A DNA stretch of 7,368 nt from JAFDEI01 sp964196055 (GTDB taxonomy: Bacteria; Myxococcota_A; UBA9160; SMWR01), in assembly GCA_964196055.1 (NCBI GenBank), contig CAXMSF010000047.1, forward strand, positions 1-7,368, read 5' to 3'. The notes beneath the pieces are model-generated. The model was not told where the DNA came from and searched no databases. It was given only the letters and a program-made list of their open reading frames with translations. This document shows, piece after piece, positions 5,659-7,368 of the stretch. Position 1 is the stretch's first letter. Every line of letters begins with the position of its first letter. A program made the position numbers and the translations under genes.

Positions 5659-7308
5659 CTACGCGTTAGCCGGCCGCTTCCTCACGAATGCGTCTTGCGA
5701 CGTCGTCGCCGGTCGGAGGCGGCGACGACGTCGCAATCCACCGCTCGGGTAGGGCTTCAGAACGTGCTTCTTCCACCACCCGATCACGCCGAGCTTCCAG
5801 AGGATCCAGCCCACATAACCCGGCGAGTGGCCGAAATCCATGTTGCGCAGGTGGTCCGTGCCTCGCCGCATGAAATACAGCATGCGCATCGTTTGATTCA
5901 GCTTCGGATAATGCTTCTGCGCTTCGTGAAACGGGCGTGCTTTCCGGATCCACCACTCGAACAGAAGGCGCGGTGGACGCAGGATCGCCATCAGGTACAC
6001 GAGGGCGTTGGCCAGTGTCGGCGCCAAACCGAAATAGCCTTCCGCCATGTCCCCCGGTCGAATTGCCAGCTCTTCGAATTGCGCGGCCATGTCGGTGTTG
6101 GGCATGACGCGGAGTGAAAATAGGTTGAGGGTGAATGGCCGAGACATCTCGAAGAGCAGGCGCAGCGTCGCGTCGATGTCTTCCTTGGTCTCGATCGGGT
6201 TGTCCACAATGATGTCGTAGGCCGGGGGAATCATGTACGGGGTGTATCTGCCGATCACTTCGGTCGCCGCCATTACCTTCTCCAGCGGGCTGGGGCGCCG
6301 GTAGAATTCGAGGATGCGGGCGCTTCCCGACTGGATCCCCATGCGAACACGGTTCATCCCGGCGTCGACGAGAATGTCGAATTTCTCGTCGCGGACATAG
6401 TTCGGAATCACCCCGAAGACACAGAAGGGGATGCCGACGCGCTCTTTGTAGGCATCGGCGAAATCGCGCAACACGGGCCGCGGAAGTGCCATGAAGCTGT
6501 CGTCGTGGAAGAGCACCGAATTCAGGTGGGGGTGGATCTTCACCGCCCGTTCGAGTTCGGACATCATCGCGTCCACCGTCAAATGGCGGAGCTTGCGGTA
6601 TTTTGGATCGTTCAGGATGAACTTGGTGTTCCCGCAATAGGTACATCGGAATGGGCAACCGATCGACCAGATCGTGTTGTAACCAAGGTTGTTGAACGTC
6701 AGGTATTCGCGCAGCCCGACCGTCGTGAATCCGCGTTCCGGCGTGAAGAGCCTCTCTTCGCCACTCGCGTACTCGAGCGTCGGCTGTGCGGACATCTCTT
6801 CGCCGGTCATCAGTGGTAGGAAGCCGTTCTTGATCACTTCGCCGTCGCGACGGAACCAGAAATTGCGCGTGTCGGTGAAGTCGCGACCGGCGGCAAAATT
6901 CTCGAAGAACTCCTGGAATGCGATTTCTCCCTCCCCGGTACAAATCGCATCCGCGAAACCGACTGCATCCTCGGGAACGATGATCGGGTGAACGCCGCCC
7001 CAGACAACGTAGGCGTGTGGATTGATGTCGCGAACTTCCGCGATGATGGCCTTTACGAAATCGGCGTAGTCGCTCATCGAGGAGAAGGCCACGATCTCGG
7101 CGTGAGCGATCTCTTCCGCCACAGCCCGGGCGTGGAACCGAGCATCTCTATCGTGCTCCGTTGCCGTGATCCGCTTCCACATCGAGCGGCGACTCAGCGG
7201 AACGTAATAGGTGTGCGTGTCGGGATGAATCGACTTGACGAGAGCCGTCATCTTGCGAAACCCGAGCGCGATGAGCCCGTCTTCGACGCAGACCAGATTG
7301 ATTCTCAT
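5659..7308 (-). CDS. B12-binding-domain radical SAM protein
   Basis: This 549-residue protein has an N-terminal cobalamin-binding-like Rossmann domain, about 1-145, with VVWGGVHPIIVPEDA at 101-115 and CTGEGEIAFQEF at 123-134. Both are typical of radical SAM proteins with this domain, although the classical DxHxxG cobalamin motif is absent. The radical SAM core, about 205-400, has the 4Fe-4S motif C218-x3-C222-x2-C225 (GCPFRCTYCGN), then FHDDSFM near 267-273 and a GIQSGSARIL segment near 324-333. Such enzymes often methylate or rearrange unactivated carbons in lipid or natural-product pathways; the reaction here is unknown. The C-terminal third has aromatic/hydrophobic stretches (about 430-454 and 497-512) and ends in an Arg-rich tail encoded by a perfect inverted repeat. 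ATG 7308 is preferred to GTG 7311: it forms a TGATG junction with a frame entering from the right edge, suggesting it is downstream in a minus-strand operon. It converges on the aromatic operon. Confidence 0.87.
   Translation of the reverse strand: MRINLVCVEDGLIALGFRKMTALVKSIHPDTHTYYVPLSRRSMWKRITATEHDRDARFHARAVAEEIAHAEIVAFSSMSDYADFVKAIIAEVRDINPHAYVVWGGVHPIIVPEDAVGFADAICTGEGEIAFQEFFENFAAGRDFTDTRNFWFRRDGEVIKNGFLPLMTGEEMSAQPTLEYASGEERLFTPERGFTTVGLREYLTFNNLGYNTIWSIGCPFRCTYCGNTKFILNDPKYRKLRHLTVDAMMSELERAVKIHPHLNSVLFHDDSFMALPRPVLRDFADAYKERVGIPFCVFGVIPNYVRDEKFDILVDAGMNRVRMGIQSGSARILEFYRRPSPLEKVMAATEVIGRYTPYMIPPAYDIIVDNPIETKEDIDATLRLLFEMSRPFTLNLFSLRVMPNTDMAAQFEELAIRPGDMAEGYFGLAPTLANALVYLMAILRPPRLLFEWWIRKARPFHEAQKHYPKLNQTMRMLYFMRRGTDHLRNMDFGHSPGYVGWILWKLGVIGWWKKHVLKPYPSGGLRRRRRLRPATTSQDAFVRKRPANA
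5695..5736. repeat. Perfect 16-bp inverted repeat (strong hairpin) at 3' end of the radical SAM gene
   Basis: The left arm TTGCGACGTCGTCGCC (5695-5710) and right arm GGCGACGACGTCGCAA (5721-5736) are exact reverse complements around a 10-base loop. The hairpin lies inside the last codons of the minus-strand gene and about 100 bases past the plus-strand operon's stop. No T-run follows in either direction. It could stop or stabilise convergent transcripts, or be a palindromic repeat that has inserted into the gene end, where it encodes the LRRRRR...ATTSQ tail. The symmetry is seen; the role is inferred. Confidence 0.7.
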
Positions 7309-7368
7309 CACAGCGTCCGGGCGAACCGCGCGATGCCCCCGTGTCCAGCGCGGCGCCTCTCTCCTTCC
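7308..7368 (-). CDS. Possible 3' end of an upstream minus-strand gene
   Basis: A minus-strand frame is open from the right edge to a TGA at 7310-7308 that shares its A with the ATG of the radical SAM gene (TGATG). The 19 visible codons end in GIARFARTL and use GC-rich codons like the neighbours. One-base stop/start overlaps are typical of co-translated genes. The fragment is too short to name, and an open frame of this length could be chance. Confidence 0.4.
   Translation of the reverse strand, partial: EGERRRAGHGGIARFARTL

Noticed and set aside
5666..6943. A 425-codon minus-strand frame within the radical SAM gene
   Set aside because: It is an Arg-rich out-of-frame reading of the same strand; the Cys-cluster and cobalamin-domain motifs are in the other frame.

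Overview
This is a GC-rich window from a Gram-negative-like bacterium. The strong codon-phase bias leaves long open antisense frames. The mix of a secreted neutral-ceramidase-type protein, a TetR-led aromatic-degradation operon and a cobalamin-binding radical SAM protein fits an environmental deltaproteobacterial, myxobacterial or Binatota-like lineage. That placement is an impression from gene content and codon style; nothing here fixes the taxon.

Layout. (1) Positions 1-1162, minus strand: the first 387 codons of an exported protein of the neutral/alkaline ceramidase family, running off the left edge. (2) Positions 1163-1461: a divergent intergenic region of about 300 bases. It holds an SD and possible promoter for the ceramidase-like gene, two perfect palindromes, an imperfect tandem repeat, and a good promoter/operator arrangement for the rightward genes. 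(3) Positions 1462-5592, plus strand: a tight four-gene unit of TetR regulator, two-domain extradiol dioxygenase, CurA/PTGR-type NADPH-dependent MDR reductase, and MhpA-type FAD aromatic hydroxylase. Junctions are a 4-base ATGA overlap, a 48-base gap carrying a strong SD, and a one-base gap. (4) Positions 5593-5658: a short convergent gap with no gene. (5) Positions 5659-7308, minus strand: a B12-binding-domain radical SAM protein. Its 3' end contains a perfect 16-bp inverted repeat. Its start overlaps the TGA of a probable upstream minus-strand gene that enters from the right edge.

How the genes may work together. The FAD enzyme would ortho-hydroxylate a phenolic substrate to a catechol. The dioxygenase would open the catechol ring by extradiol (meta) cleavage. 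The MDR reductase would reduce a double bond in a substrate, side chain or ring-cleavage product. The TetR protein probably represses the whole unit from an operator just downstream of its own -10 box. The hydrolase, hydratase and aldolase that usually complete meta-cleavage are absent from the window, so the substrate and the rest of the pathway are unknown. No tRNA, rRNA, CRISPR array, insertion sequence or phage gene was seen.
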